NCBI GenBank assembly: GCA_947488175.1
Contig: CANKYO010000004.1
Location: 461,553-525,552 of the forward strand
Length of the DNA: 64,000 nt
DNA from: an uncultured Paracoccaceae bacterium
GTDB taxonomy: Bacteria; Pseudomonadota; Alphaproteobacteria; Rhodobacterales; Rhodobacteraceae
Reading direction: 5' to 3'
This document shows positions 17,440 through 26,988 of the stretch, in pieces. Under the pieces are notes generated by a model, which saw nothing but the letters and a program-made list of their open reading frames with translations, made no database searches and was not told the origin of the DNA. The translations under genes were made by a program, and so were the position numbers. Numbering within the stretch: position 1 is the stretch's first letter; each line of letters starts with the position of its first letter.

Positions 17440-18240
17440 AGGCCGTAACGGTCGTACGCTGCACATCAGGGCAGCGCCGGGTCCGAGGAGGGGGGGGCTG
17501 GACCGTCTCGGAAACCGTCCACTGGACAGTTTCAGGTCCAGACAGGCGGAGCCCAGGGGGCGCGGCCGTTATGCGCAATATAAGGGCAGCTTCCGGACCT
17601 CGGGGTGGGCGCGCCGTCATGTGTGCCCGGCGGGCCGGTCAATTCAGATGCAGCGATTGTGCGGGATGTGATGTTGCAAAAGCGCCCTCTCCGTGGGGGA
17701 GAGTTTGAGCCGTCTCGGAATTGATCCAATGGATCAATTCAGGCGAAAACGGGCGGAGCCCCGTCGAGGGCGCGGCTTTCGCGCAGCGGAGGCGTTTGAT
17801 TGCTATGAAAGCCGTGGCCAGTGTCGCGCACAACAGCAGGGCATCGCCCGGACCTCGAGGTGGGCGCTCAAGCGGAACTGTTTGGCGGGGATTGGCGTTT
17901 ATCGGTGACTGCGGTGCGGGGTGCGGCGTTGCAAAAGCGCCCTCCCAGCGGGGGAGGGTTTGAACTGTCTCGGAAATGATCCGGGGGATCATTTCAGGTT
18001 CAAACGGGCGGAGCCCCGTCGCGGGCGCGCTTTCGCGCAGCGGAAGCATCAGATTGCCAAAAACCACGGTCATTGTCGCGCACAACAGCAGGGCAGCGCA
18101 CGGACCTCGGGGTGGGCGCTGAAACGGGTCTGTTTGGCGGGGCTTGGCGTTTATGGGTGGCTGTTGCGCGGGGTGCGGCGTTGCAAAAGCGCCCTCCCCG
18201 TGGGGGAGGCCCGGGCGCTGCCCGGCGATGCCGGGCCTTT
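17440..18240. repeat. Array of 3-4 diverged ~250-bp repeats with nested, covarying inverted repeats
   Basis: Units recur at ~250-base spacing with shared blocks: TTGCAAAAGCGCCCTC, a CCTCCCC/GGGGAGG hairpin, GTCTCGGA, a palindrome, CGGGCGGAGCCCC and GCGCACAACAGCAGGGCA. The palindrome differs between units but keeps pairing. Unit 1 has AAACCGTCC/GGACAGTTT (17512-17532), unit 2 AATTGATCCA/TGGATCAATT (17719-17739), and unit 3 AAATGATCC/GGATCATTT (17974-17994). Outer arms also covary: CTGGACC/GGTCCAG in unit 1, GTTTGAAC/GTTCAAAC in unit 3. A partial fourth unit starts at 18180. Open frames on both strands here follow the repeats and are unlikely to be genes. Confidence 0.75.
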
Positions 18241-18268
18241 GATCTAGTGTTGATAACGGCAGGTAAGA

Positions 18269-19072
18269 CTACCCAACAAGGTTCAAATCGACATCAAAAC
18301 CCGCTGCTCGCAATTCCTTTGCTAAAGCATATCTCCAATGGCCAGCTTGATCGATTTGCTCATAAACGACTCCAAAAATGTCGCTAGGCTCTTCGACGGA
18401 ATTCTCTTTCAATACGAACACCCGATCTCGTTTCAATGCACTGATAAAGTAGCCAAGCTCCAAAATGACGTTCTGCCGGGCCCGGTTCCGGTACTTCTCA
18501 AAATCAGTTCCAACCGGCGCGCCCTTATCATCCGGTGTCATAAGGACTACCGCAAAAGCAACGTCAGAATAGACCTCGAACTTTTCGATTATTGTCTTTC
18601 CGCCGTTTGGTTGCTCGCTGAGAATTATCGGTTCAAGACCAAGCCTTTCGAGAGTTCTGGCAACTGCCTCCTTTGTCGCCTCGTGGTGACCATGAACAAC
18701 AAAGATCTTTCTGCTAGCCGTGTTTTGTCTTCGAGCACCCGCGGGAAAAGTCTCAACTTCAGCTTCTGCAGCAGTATTCCTAATAATATTGCGTAGCGCT
18801 TTTCTGGCCTTCGCGTGATCATAAGAGACAATCATGTCCTCCTCCGATATGTCGCCAAAGAAAAATGTGCTGAAAACAAGATCAGACGCGCTTACGAAAA
18901 ATTCACTTATTTCGTCTGAAGTGTAATGTTCCGTCAAATATTCAACAACTCGGTCATGCCAATCCTTATAACTGGTCTTTGCATGCGGGCGTCTAAAACC
19001 CTCAGCCTCTTCGAGAAGTTTTTCCAATTCAGATTTGGTTAGCTGAGTATCAAATTCAGTTTCGAAATTCAC
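18269..19072 (-). CDS. TIR-like (CAP12/PycTIR, PF10137-type) nucleotide-binding protein
   Basis: A 267-residue protein. The C-terminal ~150 residues match the TIR-like domain seen in CD-NTase-associated and Pycsar effectors. Motifs are [63 protein letters not shown] and the ending [12 protein letters not shown]. The N-terminal ~110 residues are an unrecognised acidic helical region that could sense or oligomerise. The GTG start at 19072 overlaps the thyX stop as GTGA; an ATG at 19099 would overlap by 31 bases. The gene is visibly more AT-rich than its neighbours, suggesting transfer. No cyclase gene is adjacent. Confidence 0.75.
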   Translation of the reverse strand: MNFETEFDTQLTKSELEKLLEEAEGFRRPHAKTSYKDWHDRVVEYLTEHYTSDEISEFFVSASDLVFSTFFFGDISEEDMIVSYDHAKARKALRNIIRNTAAEAEVETFPAGARRQNTASRKIFVVHGHHEATKEAVARTLERLGLEPIILSEQPNGGKTIIEKFEVYSDVAFAVVLMTPDDKGAPVGTDFEKYRNRARQNVILELGYFISALKRDRVFVLKENSVEEPSDIFGVVYEQIDQAGHWRYALAKELRAAGFDVDLNLVG

Positions 19073-19974
19073 CCAATCACCCCCATAAACTCCCGCCATT
19101 CCCCCTTGGACATGCCCGAGGTCTCCTGCGTCACATCTTCACCCTTGAGCATACGCCTTACGCAGTCAATCGCCTTTGACGAGAGCGTGGCGCCGCCCAT
19201 CCGGTAGTCCTCGAACGCGCCATAGGCCGCGGGGACCCAGTCGGCCACCACCTTGCAGATCTCTTCCGCATAGACCCTGATTTCATATTGCGCGTGCGCG
19301 TCCGCCCGCAGGCGCAGGAAGTGGAAAAGGTTGTGCAGATCCACCTTCCAGTACCATTGGGTGTAGATATTGGCGGGCAGGTTCATGCGGGCCAGTTCGC
19401 GGGCGAGGCCCTGCTGGCCCTCCTGCCCGATCATTTCCTCGTAATGGTCATAACACCGGGCCGCGTCGCCCTTGAGGTATTCCAGCACGCGGGCCGCTTC
19501 TTCGCCTGTCAGCGCCTCGCCCCTGCCCTGATTGTTGATGACGGACTGGGCGGCCAGTTTATCGGCCTCGGGGATGTAGAATTCTCGATCCAGGATCGAA
19601 TAGCGCGCCGAGTATTCGTTCACATTCGCCGTCCGGTGCCGGATCCACTGGCGGGCCACGAAAACCGGCAGCTTCACATGCAGCTTGATCTCGCACATCT
19701 CGAACGGGGTCGAATGCCAGTGGCGCATCAGATAGCGGATCAGCCCTTCGTCATTCTGGACGGATTTGGTGCCCTTGCCATAGCTGACGCGCGCCGCCTG
19801 ACAGATCGCGGCATCGTCGCCCATATAATCGATCACCCGGATGAACCCGTGGTCGAGCACGTCATACGCCTTGTAAAGATGCGCCTCCATCCCGTCGGCG
19901 ACAGCGCGCAATGTGGGCTTGGGGTTGGCGCGCAGGTCATCGATTTCGGCCTGTTGGTCGGGGGTGATGGGCAT
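19069..19974 (-). CDS. thyX: Flavin-dependent thymidylate synthase
   Basis: Makes dTMP from dUMP using methylene-tetrahydrofolate and FAD/NADPH. The 301-residue product carries the ThyX signature [11 protein letters not shown] (RHRx7S) near residue 110, followed by SARYS. A folate/dUMP-binding arginine region ([17 protein letters not shown]) comes later. Length is within the range for the alphaproteobacterial type. It is transcribed ahead of the TIR-like gene, whose start overlaps its stop. That coupling ties expression of an acquired gene to a core nucleotide enzyme. Confidence 0.95.
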   Translation of the reverse strand: MPITPDQQAEIDDLRANPKPTLRAVADGMEAHLYKAYDVLDHGFIRVIDYMGDDAAICQAARVSYGKGTKSVQNDEGLIRYLMRHWHSTPFEMCEIKLHVKLPVFVARQWIRHRTANVNEYSARYSILDREFYIPEADKLAAQSVINNQGRGEALTGEEAARVLEYLKGDAARCYDHYEEMIGQEGQQGLARELARMNLPANIYTQWYWKVDLHNLFHFLRLRADAHAQYEIRVYAEEICKVVADWVPAAYGAFEDYRMGGATLSSKAIDCVRRMLKGEDVTQETSGMSKGEWREFMGVIG

Positions 19975-20159
19975 CCGTTTTCTCCGGCTTTTACTGAGTC
20001 TTTCGCTGACTATAGGGATTGAAGGCCTGTGGCAAAACCTTCATACCCGGAAATCGGCGCATACGTTATTCGGGCCAGTATGGGGCGTGGTAATTCGCAG
20101 TGCTGGTGTTAGGGTTCGCCAAAATTCAAACGGCCTATCGGCAGGAGACAAGGCAACCC

Positions 20160-21575
20160 ATGCGCACATATTTCATGACCTGTCTTGTCATGCCCGCAAG
20201 AGCGGCGGCATTAGCATTTGGCCTGCTTGGAACCGCTGCTGTGGCCCAGACAACCGTTGATGTCCCAATCGATGAAGCGCGCGTGATCGCCACCCGCGCC
20301 TTGCTGGCCGGGGAAACCGAGCTTGCCCTGCAAATCGCGCGCAGCTTGTTGCAGGTGAACCCCGATGATCGCACCGCATTGCTGGTGGTCGCCGCAGGCG
20401 CCCCCCGTGTCGGACAGCCCGCCGAAGGACGGCAAGCCGGCGCGCGCGCCTTCCGCCTGTCGGAAACGGATGTGCAGCGTTACGAGGCCGCGCGCCTGAC
20501 AGCCCTCGCCGCCGCGAACGAAGAACGCTACACGCTGGCCACATTCTGGCTGCGCCGCGCGCTAACGGTGGTGCCAAACGAAGAAGAACGCGCAAGGACA
20601 ATCCGCGATGCGGCAGGCGTGCGGCGGGCCAATCCCTGGTCAACCAACCTGTCCATTTCCATTGTGCCATCCAACAACGTCAACGGCGGCACCGACGATG
20701 CAGAGCTTGAGATATCAGGCGAAGTGATTCCGAACACCACGCTCTCGGCGGATTCTCTGGCGCTGTCGGGCGTGCGCGGGACCCTGAATTTCCGCACCCA
20801 GTATCGGTTCTATTCCTCGCCGCGGGATCGTGCCGCCGTCGCGTTTCAATATCAGGGTGTCCGGGTCAGACTGCAGGATGAAGAGGTCGAAGACCCCCGC
20901 CCCGGCAGCACCGCTACGATCATTCTGGACCCTGATGATTTTGCATCGGACCTATTCGATCTGTCGCTGATCTACGACCGGGCGCTGGAAAACGGCACAT
21001 TCGGCGCGCGGATCAACTTTGGCAGCTTCGATTTTGGCGGTGAGCCCTATTACGATTACCGGCGGCTCAGCTTCAGCCGAAACCTGTCATTAACCGAACA
21101 GACGACCCTGCTGCTGTCGGCGCAACGCGAATGGCAGGATTACGAATCCAAAGGCATCCGCGATGTGATCCGCACGACCCTGCGCAGCGGACTGTCCTAT
21201 CGCCGTGAAAACGGTGATCGGGTCACCGGCTTTATCGGCCGGACGGATTCCGATGGGTTTTCACAGAATTTCACGTTCGAGGAGTGGTCCCTTCAGGGGT
21301 CCTACAGTTGGGCCGAACCGATTGGCCCAATATCGCTTGGGGTCAGTGGCGGGATCAAGACCATTGATTATCCCGAATACGCCCTGTTCGGCCCGATTGA
21401 TGGCGGACGGGAGGATAACAGCCTCTTTTACGGGGTCGATATCGGCTTCCCGGGTATCGAATATGCCGGTTTCAGCCCTGGCCTTGCGATCAGCGGAAGC
21501 ATCGCGGAAAGTAACATCAGCCGGTTCACAAGGGATACGTTTTCGGTCGGGTTCACGCTGAACTCTGTTTTCTGA
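20160..21575 (+). CDS. Slam-like outer-membrane protein (TPR plus beta-barrel)
   Basis: A 471-residue protein with a signal peptide (~1-29, ending AVAQ). The periplasmic helical region (~35-155) has TPR-like repeats (LLAGETELALQIARSLLQVNPDD). From ~160 to the end it has alternating beta-strands with NPWSTNLSISIVPSNNVNGGT and a terminal Phe (SVGFTLNSVF), typical of an outer-membrane barrel. The arrangement matches surface lipoprotein assembly modifiers (Slam, DUF560), which move lipoproteins to the cell surface. ATG 20160 is chosen for the signal peptide. A possible client lipoprotein is at 9071-9652; none is adjacent. Confidence 0.6.
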   Translation: MRTYFMTCLVMPARAAALAFGLLGTAAVAQTTVDVPIDEARVIATRALLAGETELALQIARSLLQVNPDDRTALLVVAAGAPRVGQPAEGRQAGARAFRLSETDVQRYEAARLTALAAANEERYTLATFWLRRALTVVPNEEERARTIRDAAGVRRANPWSTNLSISIVPSNNVNGGTDDAELEISGEVIPNTTLSADSLALSGVRGTLNFRTQYRFYSSPRDRAAVAFQYQGVRVRLQDEEVEDPRPGSTATIILDPDDFASDLFDLSLIYDRALENGTFGARINFGSFDFGGEPYYDYRRLSFSRNLSLTEQTTLLLSAQREWQDYESKGIRDVIRTTLRSGLSYRRENGDRVTGFIGRTDSDGFSQNFTFEEWSLQGSYSWAEPIGPISLGVSGGIKTIDYPEYALFGPIDGGREDNSLFYGVDIGFPGIEYAGFSPGLAISGSIAESNISRFTRDTFSVGFTLNSVF

Positions 21576-21617
21576 TCAAGTGCGGACCGGATCAACTCTC
21601 GTTTTCAGCAACGTGCA

Positions 21618-22031
21618 ATGACAGGCCACCCGATGACACTTCCAGAACTACCCATCACCAGCCTTGCCGCCATTGCCAATGGGCTGATCTTGTTGCTGCT
21701 GACCTACAAGGTCATCGTGCTGCGTCGTCGAGACGGCGTGGTGCTGGGTGACAATGACGACCGGGAAATGATCAAGGCGATCCGTGGGCAGGCCAATGCG
21801 GCCGAGCAGATACCGCTCGCCATCATCCTTCTCGCCCTGATCGAACTTCAGGCGGGCAACGTGATCATACTTGGCGTTCTGGCCGCCGCCTTGACCACGG
21901 GTCGCGTCATGCACGCCCTTTATTTCGGCATCCACGGCACCAACTGGCGACTGCGGTTTTACGGGATGCTGCTGACGCTCTTTGCGCAGGCGGGGCTTTT
22001 GCTGGCGCTGCTGGTGACGGTCGTACTCTGA
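21618..22031 (+). CDS. MAPEG-family membrane protein
   Basis: A 137-residue protein with four hydrophobic helices and MAPEG hallmarks (GDNDDREMIKAIRGQANAAEQIPLAI near 45-72 and GRVMHALYFG near 95). This is the second MAPEG protein in the window and is not closely similar to the one at 8203. Bacterial members are often linked to glutathione chemistry but mostly uncharacterised. It begins 42 bases after the Slam-like gene and may be co-transcribed. An alternative ATG lies at 21633. Confidence 0.75.
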   Translation: MTGHPMTLPELPITSLAAIANGLILLLLTYKVIVLRRRDGVVLGDNDDREMIKAIRGQANAAEQIPLAIILLALIELQAGNVIILGVLAAALTTGRVMHALYFGIHGTNWRLRFYGMLLTLFAQAGLLLALLVTVVL

Positions 22032-22035
22032 GCCG

Positions 22036-22464
22036 CTATGCGCCGGTGCGGGTGATCCAGAAAAACCGGTAGGCCACGGTGCCCACTGCACTGCTCAGCC
22101 GATCACGACGGCGCCAGACGCTGATCGCGTCGCGGGGCGTGCGATAGATGCCCAGAAACAGCTCCAGATGCATGAAACGGTTTGCGCTCTGCCCGCCAAC
22201 ATTGGTGACATCAATGGCTGCAATGGCGATCATGCCGCCTGTCTCGTGACCCTGAAAATAGTTTGGCAGAAACGCGCTTTGCCGTTCCCTCTCGCGGTTG
22301 ATCGCATAATCGACCGACCAGGAATTCAGCGCCTGCGACCCGGCCTGTACAACTGCTGCAACGGCATCGCCGGTCGATGTTGCCGGTCCATCCCCGCGAC
22401 CCGCCAATGTGTAACCGGGCGCTGAAAGATTGCCATTGTTCACCTCTGTCCATTGAAAACCCAT
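22036..22464 (-). CDS. Hypothetical protein
   Basis: A 142-residue soluble protein from the ATG at 22464 (MGFQWTEVNNGNLSAPGYTL). The middle, with VAAVVQAGSQALNSWSVDYAINRERERQ, looks helical. The end has an aromatic/basic stretch (WRRRDRLSSAVGTVAYRFFW). No signal peptide or recognised domain. It is convergent with the MAPEG gene, with stops five bases apart. Function not assigned. Confidence 0.5.
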   Translation of the reverse strand: MGFQWTEVNNGNLSAPGYTLAGRGDGPATSTGDAVAAVVQAGSQALNSWSVDYAINRERERQSAFLPNYFQGHETGGMIAIAAIDVTNVGGQSANRFMHLELFLGIYRTPRDAISVWRRRDRLSSAVGTVAYRFFWITRTGA

Positions 22465-22607
22465 GATCAATGCTCCTTTGTTCCAATGAACGAAGCATAG
22501 AACAGCGCGCGCGGCACCAATAGGCAGGTTTCCCTGACCCAAGCGCCCGACAACAAAAAAGGCCGCGCAGGTTGCACGGCCCTATCACTGTCCCAAAGTG
22601 GCGATCT

Positions 22608-22775
22608 TTACTTGATCTTGCCTTCTTTGTATTCGACATGCTTGCGCACGACGGGGTCATATTTCCGCACGACCATTTTTTCGGTCATGGTGCGGGCGTT
22701 CTTCTTGGTGACGTAGAAATGCCCGGTCCCCGCGGTGGAGTTCAGGCGGATCTTGATGGTGGTCGGCTTCGCCAT
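22608..22775 (-). CDS. rpmG: Ribosomal protein bL33
   Basis: A 55-residue component of the large ribosomal subunit ([18 protein letters not shown], then FYVTKKN, ending [11 protein letters not shown]). No CxxC pairs are present, so this is the zinc-free form. It sits alone on the minus strand. Confidence 0.95.
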   Translation of the reverse strand: MAKPTTIKIRLNSTAGTGHFYVTKKNARTMTEKMVVRKYDPVVRKHVEYKEGKIK

Positions 22776-22882
22776 GTCTCATCTCTCCTGGTTGCGGGCC
22801 GCGTTGCGCGCAGATCGCATGAATCTGATTGAAGCTGCCTTTTAACCTTGGGCACGCCCCTGTCAACCGCAAAGGCGATAAA

Positions 22883-23272
22883 TCAGGGGGCTGGCGTCAC
22901 GTCGCGTGACAGAACGAGCACCGAGGTGCTGACACCGTTCACACCCGGAACAGGCGACAGGGTGATCGACCAGTCCTTGAGTTTTCCACTGGGCATGCGC
23001 CGGGTTGTTTTGAACTGCTGCACATCACCGGCCAGCGCCGCATCGAACCGGGATTTGATCATGGCCTGTTGATCGGTGGGCCAAAACTCCCACCAGCATT
23101 TGCCGACCACTTCGGACATGTCTGTCAGTTCCATGACCCTCAGGCTCTGTTCACCCATGAAACTGATCCGCCCGACCGTATTCAGCAGCTTCACACAATC
23201 ACTGCTGTTGCGTAACTCCGCGAGCGTGGGCGCATCAACTCCGCTCCGTCTGGGCGTTTCTGCGATTTTCAT
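22883..23272 (-). CDS. Stand-alone PAS-domain protein
   Basis: A 129-residue protein that is essentially one PAS domain. NTVGRISFMGEQSLRVMELTD opens the domain, GKCWWEFWP is the helical core, and KDWSITLSPVPGVNG with VLVLSRDVT forms the last strands. No output domain follows, so it may act by binding a partner kinase or cyclase; heme or flavin binding is possible but not indicated. It is transcribed on the same strand as rnpB, ~70 bases downstream of it. Confidence 0.7.
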   Translation of the reverse strand: MKIAETPRRSGVDAPTLAELRNSSDCVKLLNTVGRISFMGEQSLRVMELTDMSEVVGKCWWEFWPTDQQAMIKSRFDAALAGDVQQFKTTRRMPSGKLKDWSITLSPVPGVNGVSTSVLVLSRDVTPAP

Positions 23273-23340
23273 GCGCAGTCCTCCTCTTCTTAAACCAGAG
23301 GTAGTTCGCCATCCTTAAAGACAACCTAATTTTATGAAAA

Positions 23341-23712
23341 TTGCGCGGATGGCCTGTAAGCCGGATTCTGTCCCGGTGGCGAACCACCCTGGATGACCAT
23401 TCATCTAGAATATCTGTTACCAGACACCCTCTAGCTGCCAACCCGGACCGTCTGGGGGTCAAGCATCCCCGCCTTTCGGCACGAGGTCCCTATTTGGCAT
23501 TGCTCCCGGTGGGGCTTGCCGTGCCGCTCTGGTTGCCCATCGCGCGGTGGGCTCTTACCCCACCGTTTCACCGTGACCATGCATGCATGGCCGTCTGTTC
23601 TCTGTGGCGCTTTCCCTGGGGTTGCCCCCGCCGGGCGTTACCCGGCACCGTGCTTTGTGGAGTCCGGACTTTCCTCGGTATTGCCACCGCAGCCATCCAG
23701 CCATCCGCGCAA
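23341..23712 (-). ncRNA. rnpB: RNase P RNA (class A)
   Basis: The RNA of the tRNA 5'-processing ribozyme. On the minus strand the 5' part has GAGGAAAGTCCGGACTCC (23660-23680 region). The 3' part contains ACAGAATCCGGCTTACAGG near 23352-23372. The two ends close a terminal helix (TTGCGCGGATGG against CCATCCGCGCAA). The total of ~372 bases fits an alphaproteobacterial type A RNA. Ends are estimated from the closing helix. Confidence 0.93.
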
Positions 23713-23720
23713 GAGATCAG

Positions 23721-24443
23721 TTAGGTGGACGCCGCGTTGACGTCAACGGGAAAACGGCGGGCCAGATCGGTGATCATCCCCGCATCCTTCGGGTCAAGCG
23801 GGCCTGTGGCGCCGGGCCTGAAATGCATACGAAACACCTGCAGCAGCAAGTCCGCATCTGCATCGGGGGTGTAGCCAAAGGTCCGCATCATCGGCACGAA
23901 CTTTGCCAAGTCGCCTGTTTGCGCGTGCGGCCAGACCGCCAGCCCCTCCAGCGCCAGTCTGCGCCAGTCAAAGCGGGGACCGGGATCAATCTTGCGGCCC
24001 GGTGCCATATCGGAATGGCCGATGATCCGCTCGGGCCGGATATCCCAGCGCGCGCGGATACCCCGCAGCAGATCGGCCAGCGCATCCATCTGAGGCGCAG
24101 CAAATGGGCTGAACCCGTCATTAGCCAATTCAATCCCGATGGAGCGGCTGTTGACATCCGTCACTGCGCCCCAACGCCCCGCCCCTGCATGCCACGCACG
24201 CAGCGCCTCAGGTACCAGCGACATGACCTCGCCATCCGCAGCGATCAGGTAATGGGCCGACACTTCGGTTTCGGGGTTGCATAATGTCTTCAGCGCCGCC
24301 TCGGCCGTCTCCATCGCGGTGTAATGGATCACCACCATATCGGGTCGCGGATGATCACGACGCGGCCCGCAATTGGGGGAGTTGTAGGTTGTCAGCCTCA
24401 GTTGCCGGCAGCCCGCTTGAATGGTGCGGGATCCCAGCCGCAA
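23721..24443 (-). CDS. N-acetylmuramoyl-L-alanine amidase (AmiD/AmpD type)
   Basis: Cleaves the amide between muramic acid and the stem peptide. Zinc-ligand positions are visible: His in VVIHYTAM, His in GHSDMAPGRKIDPGPRFDW, and the Asp of KIDPGP; WHAGAG and SIGIELAND are also conserved. After ~180 residues it carries a small helical C-terminal segment like the peptidoglycan-binding tail of AmiD. The only standard start found (24443) overlaps the neighbouring gene by 46 bases, so the true start may be a rarer codon near 24400. No clear signal peptide, which fits a cytosolic recycling role. Confidence 0.85.
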   Translation of the reverse strand: MRLGSRTIQAGCRQLRLTTYNSPNCGPRRDHPRPDMVVIHYTAMETAEAALKTLCNPETEVSAHYLIAADGEVMSLVPEALRAWHAGAGRWGAVTDVNSRSIGIELANDGFSPFAAPQMDALADLLRGIRARWDIRPERIIGHSDMAPGRKIDPGPRFDWRRLALEGLAVWPHAQTGDLAKFVPMMRTFGYTPDADADLLLQVFRMHFRPGATGPLDPKDAGMITDLARRFPVDVNAAST

Positions 24444-25138
24444 GCAAAGCCGTCACCATCGGGATCAATGCCCAGCCGGTCACGCTCTGGCCCGCCACGG
24501 GAAAGAAAATCGCGCTGTGCCTCATCCGGGCTGGCATAGCCCGCGCAGTTGCGCTGGAACCGTCCCTGCCCTGACAGGATCGACCGGCTGTACCATTCCT
24601 GCCCTTTCACATTGGGCGCGTTAATGGCGTATTCCACGATATTCGGCCCGGTAGAGCTTGGGCGCTGCGGCACGGCTGTCGGCTGAATCTCCTGCCGGGC
24701 GGCGGCCTGGGCGGCACGACGTTCCGCATCGCTTTCGATGGTTTCGCGGCCCGCCACGGCGTCAAAACTCTGCTCGTCCGAAATGCCTGGATTATTGGCC
24801 AGCGCCGGCGGGGCATTGGTGGGCGACGCATCCAGGCCTTGCGTCCGGCCAGGATCATTGCCGGTGTTCACTGGCGTTTGCACCTGACCAATACCAGCCG
24901 CCGCCAGATCGCTGGACGGGATACCTCCAGGCGGCAACGGCGACGCCCCCGGTATGGTATTTACCTGCGGCGGTGGAATGATCGACTGACGTGGTGACGA
25001 CAGAGCTGCCTCGCGCCGGGCGCGCTCCAGCTCGAACTGCGAAAAGTCATCAAAACCGATACCGCGCTGCGTTGGCTGCGGTGATCCACAGGCGGCCAGA
25101 ACCGTCAACGCTGCCAATACTACCAAACCCGATTTCAT
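24398..25138 (-). CDS. Lipoprotein with Excalibur-like calcium-binding C-terminus
   Basis: A 246-residue protein with a lipobox LAAC (Cys 17) after a short signal peptide. A long disordered Pro/Ala/Gln-rich region follows (~25-165). The C-terminus ends in DPDGDGFACGWDP, the DxDxDGxxC calcium-binding motif of Excalibur-type domains. The preceding segment has an NCAGYASPDEAQRDFL pattern. Envelope-located and possibly structural; the substrate or partner is unknown. Its end overlaps the amidase frame, suggesting a cell-wall-related pair. Confidence 0.75.
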   Translation of the reverse strand: MKSGLVVLAALTVLAACGSPQPTQRGIGFDDFSQFELERARREAALSSPRQSIIPPPQVNTIPGASPLPPGGIPSSDLAAAGIGQVQTPVNTGNDPGRTQGLDASPTNAPPALANNPGISDEQSFDAVAGRETIESDAERRAAQAAARQEIQPTAVPQRPSSTGPNIVEYAINAPNVKGQEWYSRSILSGQGRFQRNCAGYASPDEAQRDFLSRGGPERDRLGIDPDGDGFACGWDPAPFKRAAGN

Positions 25139-25177
25139 CGCTGATCACCTGTCAAATCTGTTTTCTTTTGGCCGAAA

Positions 25178-26665
25178 CTACCACCACTTGGTCGGTTTGG
25201 CTACAAAACCTGCGGCCCCTTCCAGCGTGTAAGCCACGTTCAGCAAATCGGCTTCTTCCCATGGCCGTCCGATCAGCTGCAGGCCCAAGGGCAGGCCTTG
25301 CTTGTCTAGCCCCGCCGGTACCGAAATCCCCGGCAGGCCAGCAAGGTTCACTGTAACCGTGAAGACGTCATTCAGATACATCTGGATCGGATCGGCATCC
25401 GTCATCTCGCCCAGGCCAAAGGCTGCAGACGGGGTCGCGGGCGTCAGAATCCCATCGACCCCATCGGCAAAAACAGTTTCAAAGTCCTGCTTGATTAATG
25501 TCCGCACCCGGCGCGCCCGGTTGTAATAGGCATCATAGAAACCAGCGGACAGCACATAGGTCCCGATCATCACGCGGCGCTGCACCTCGGGGCCAAAGCC
25601 TTCGGCGCGGGTCTTTTCATACATCTCTGTGATGCCGTCGCCCTGCGCCAGCTTGGCGCGATGACCGAAACGCACACCGTCATAGCGGGCCAGGTTCGAT
25701 GACGCCTCAGCGGGCGCAATCACGTAATAGGCAGGCAGTGCATATTGCGTATGCGGCAGGCTGATATCCTTGATCACGGCACCCGCATCTTTCAGCATGG
25801 CGGTGCCGTCCGACCAGAGCTTTTCAATCTCCTCCGGCATGCCGTCCATCCGATATTCCTTTGGAATACCAATGGTTTTGCCCTTGATGTCCCCGGTCAG
25901 CGCGGCCTCAAAATCCGGCACGGCCAGATCGGCGCTGGTGCTGTCTTTCGGATCATGCCCGCACATGGTCTGCAGCATGATGGCACTGTCGCGCACATCC
26001 TTCGTCATCGGCCCCGCCTGATCAAGCGAGGACGCAAAAGCCACGATCCCCCAGCGCGACACGCGGCCATAAGTCGGTTTCAACCCGGTGATGCCAACAA
26101 AGGCGGCAGGTTGGCGGATGGAACCGCCAGTGTCGGTGCCTGTTGCGGCAAGGCAAAGGTCAGCGGCAACCGCAGAAGCCGATCCACCCGAAGATCCACC
26201 CGGCGTCAGCGCCGCATCATCATTGCCGCGCCGCCACGGGTTGACAGCGTTGCCGTAAACGGATGTTTCGTTGGACGAACCCATGGCGAATTCGTCCATG
26301 TTCAGCTTGCCCAGCATGACCGCACCAGCATCAAAAAGCTGACTGGTCACGGTGCTTTCATATTCCGGCTTGAACCCTTCGAGGATACCAGAGGCCGCCT
26401 GCGACGGCACGCCCTTGGTGCAGAACAAATCCTTAATCCCCAAGGGGATACCGCACATATCAGGCGCATCGCCTGTCTTGATCCGGGCATCCGCAACGGC
26501 GGCCTGTTCGGTCGCAATCTCGGGCGTGTGATGGACAAACGCACCCAGCGCCCCGGCCCCTTCGATGGCGGTCAGGCAGGCCTGCGTGATCTCGGCACTG
26601 GTCGTGTCGCCCTTGCGCATCGCGTCACGGGCTTCGGCAATGGTCAATTTGGTCAGATCGGTCAT
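25178..26665 (-). CDS. gatA: Aspartyl/glutamyl-tRNA amidotransferase subunit A
   Basis: The amidase subunit of GatCAB, which converts misacylated Glu-tRNA-Gln (or Asp-tRNA-Asn) to the amide form. The 495 residues contain the amidase signature with [15 protein letters not shown], catalytic Ser in [13 protein letters not shown], and Lys in GIKDLF. It starts one base inside the gatC stop (TAATG). gatB is not in this window. Length and motif order are as expected. Confidence 0.96.
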   Translation of the reverse strand: MTDLTKLTIAEARDAMRKGDTTSAEITQACLTAIEGAGALGAFVHHTPEIATEQAAVADARIKTGDAPDMCGIPLGIKDLFCTKGVPSQAASGILEGFKPEYESTVTSQLFDAGAVMLGKLNMDEFAMGSSNETSVYGNAVNPWRRGNDDAALTPGGSSGGSASAVAADLCLAATGTDTGGSIRQPAAFVGITGLKPTYGRVSRWGIVAFASSLDQAGPMTKDVRDSAIMLQTMCGHDPKDSTSADLAVPDFEAALTGDIKGKTIGIPKEYRMDGMPEEIEKLWSDGTAMLKDAGAVIKDISLPHTQYALPAYYVIAPAEASSNLARYDGVRFGHRAKLAQGDGITEMYEKTRAEGFGPEVQRRVMIGTYVLSAGFYDAYYNRARRVRTLIKQDFETVFADGVDGILTPATPSAAFGLGEMTDADPIQMYLNDVFTVTVNLAGLPGISVPAGLDKQGLPLGLQLIGRPWEEADLLNVAYTLEGAAGFVAKPTKWW

Positions 26666-26952
26666 TATTCAACCACCTTTGGCACGGCAAAGAACCCTTC
26701 ACGCGCATCGGGCGCGTTCTTCAGAACAGCCGCTTGCTGATCACCGTCAGTGACCACATCATCACGCCGCTTGAGGCGTTGTGGGGTTACGGATGTCATC
26801 GGTTCCACGCCCTCAACATCGACCTCGTTGAGTTGTTCGATAAAATCAAGGATCGCGCTGAATTCGCCCGCCAGTGCAGGCAGTTGGTCGTCTTCGACCT
26901 TGATGCGGGCCAGCTTGGCCACGCGGCGGGCGGTTTCGGTGTCGATTGACAT
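26665..26952 (-). CDS. gatC: Aspartyl/glutamyl-tRNA amidotransferase subunit C
   Basis: A 95-residue helical subunit that stabilises GatA. The typical start [19 protein letters not shown] is followed by [22 protein letters not shown] and the C-terminal [12 protein letters not shown]...[17 protein letters not shown]. It overlaps gatA by one base and is the first gene of the pair. Confidence 0.95.
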   Translation of the reverse strand: MSIDTETARRVAKLARIKVEDDQLPALAGEFSAILDFIEQLNEVDVEGVEPMTSVTPQRLKRRDDVVTDGDQQAAVLKNAPDAREGFFAVPKVVE

Positions 26953-26988
26953 GGGCCTCTCCGGTAAAACTGTTGCCTGCGTTTACCG

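Noticed and set aside
17639..18085. Open frames in the repeat array on both strands
   Set aside because: Their translations repeat with the DNA unit and have no starts with ribosome sites; the non-coding repeat structure explains them.
23341..23724. 127-codon and other frames near 23.5 kb
   Set aside because: This stretch is RNase P RNA on the minus strand, shown by its conserved core and closing helix.
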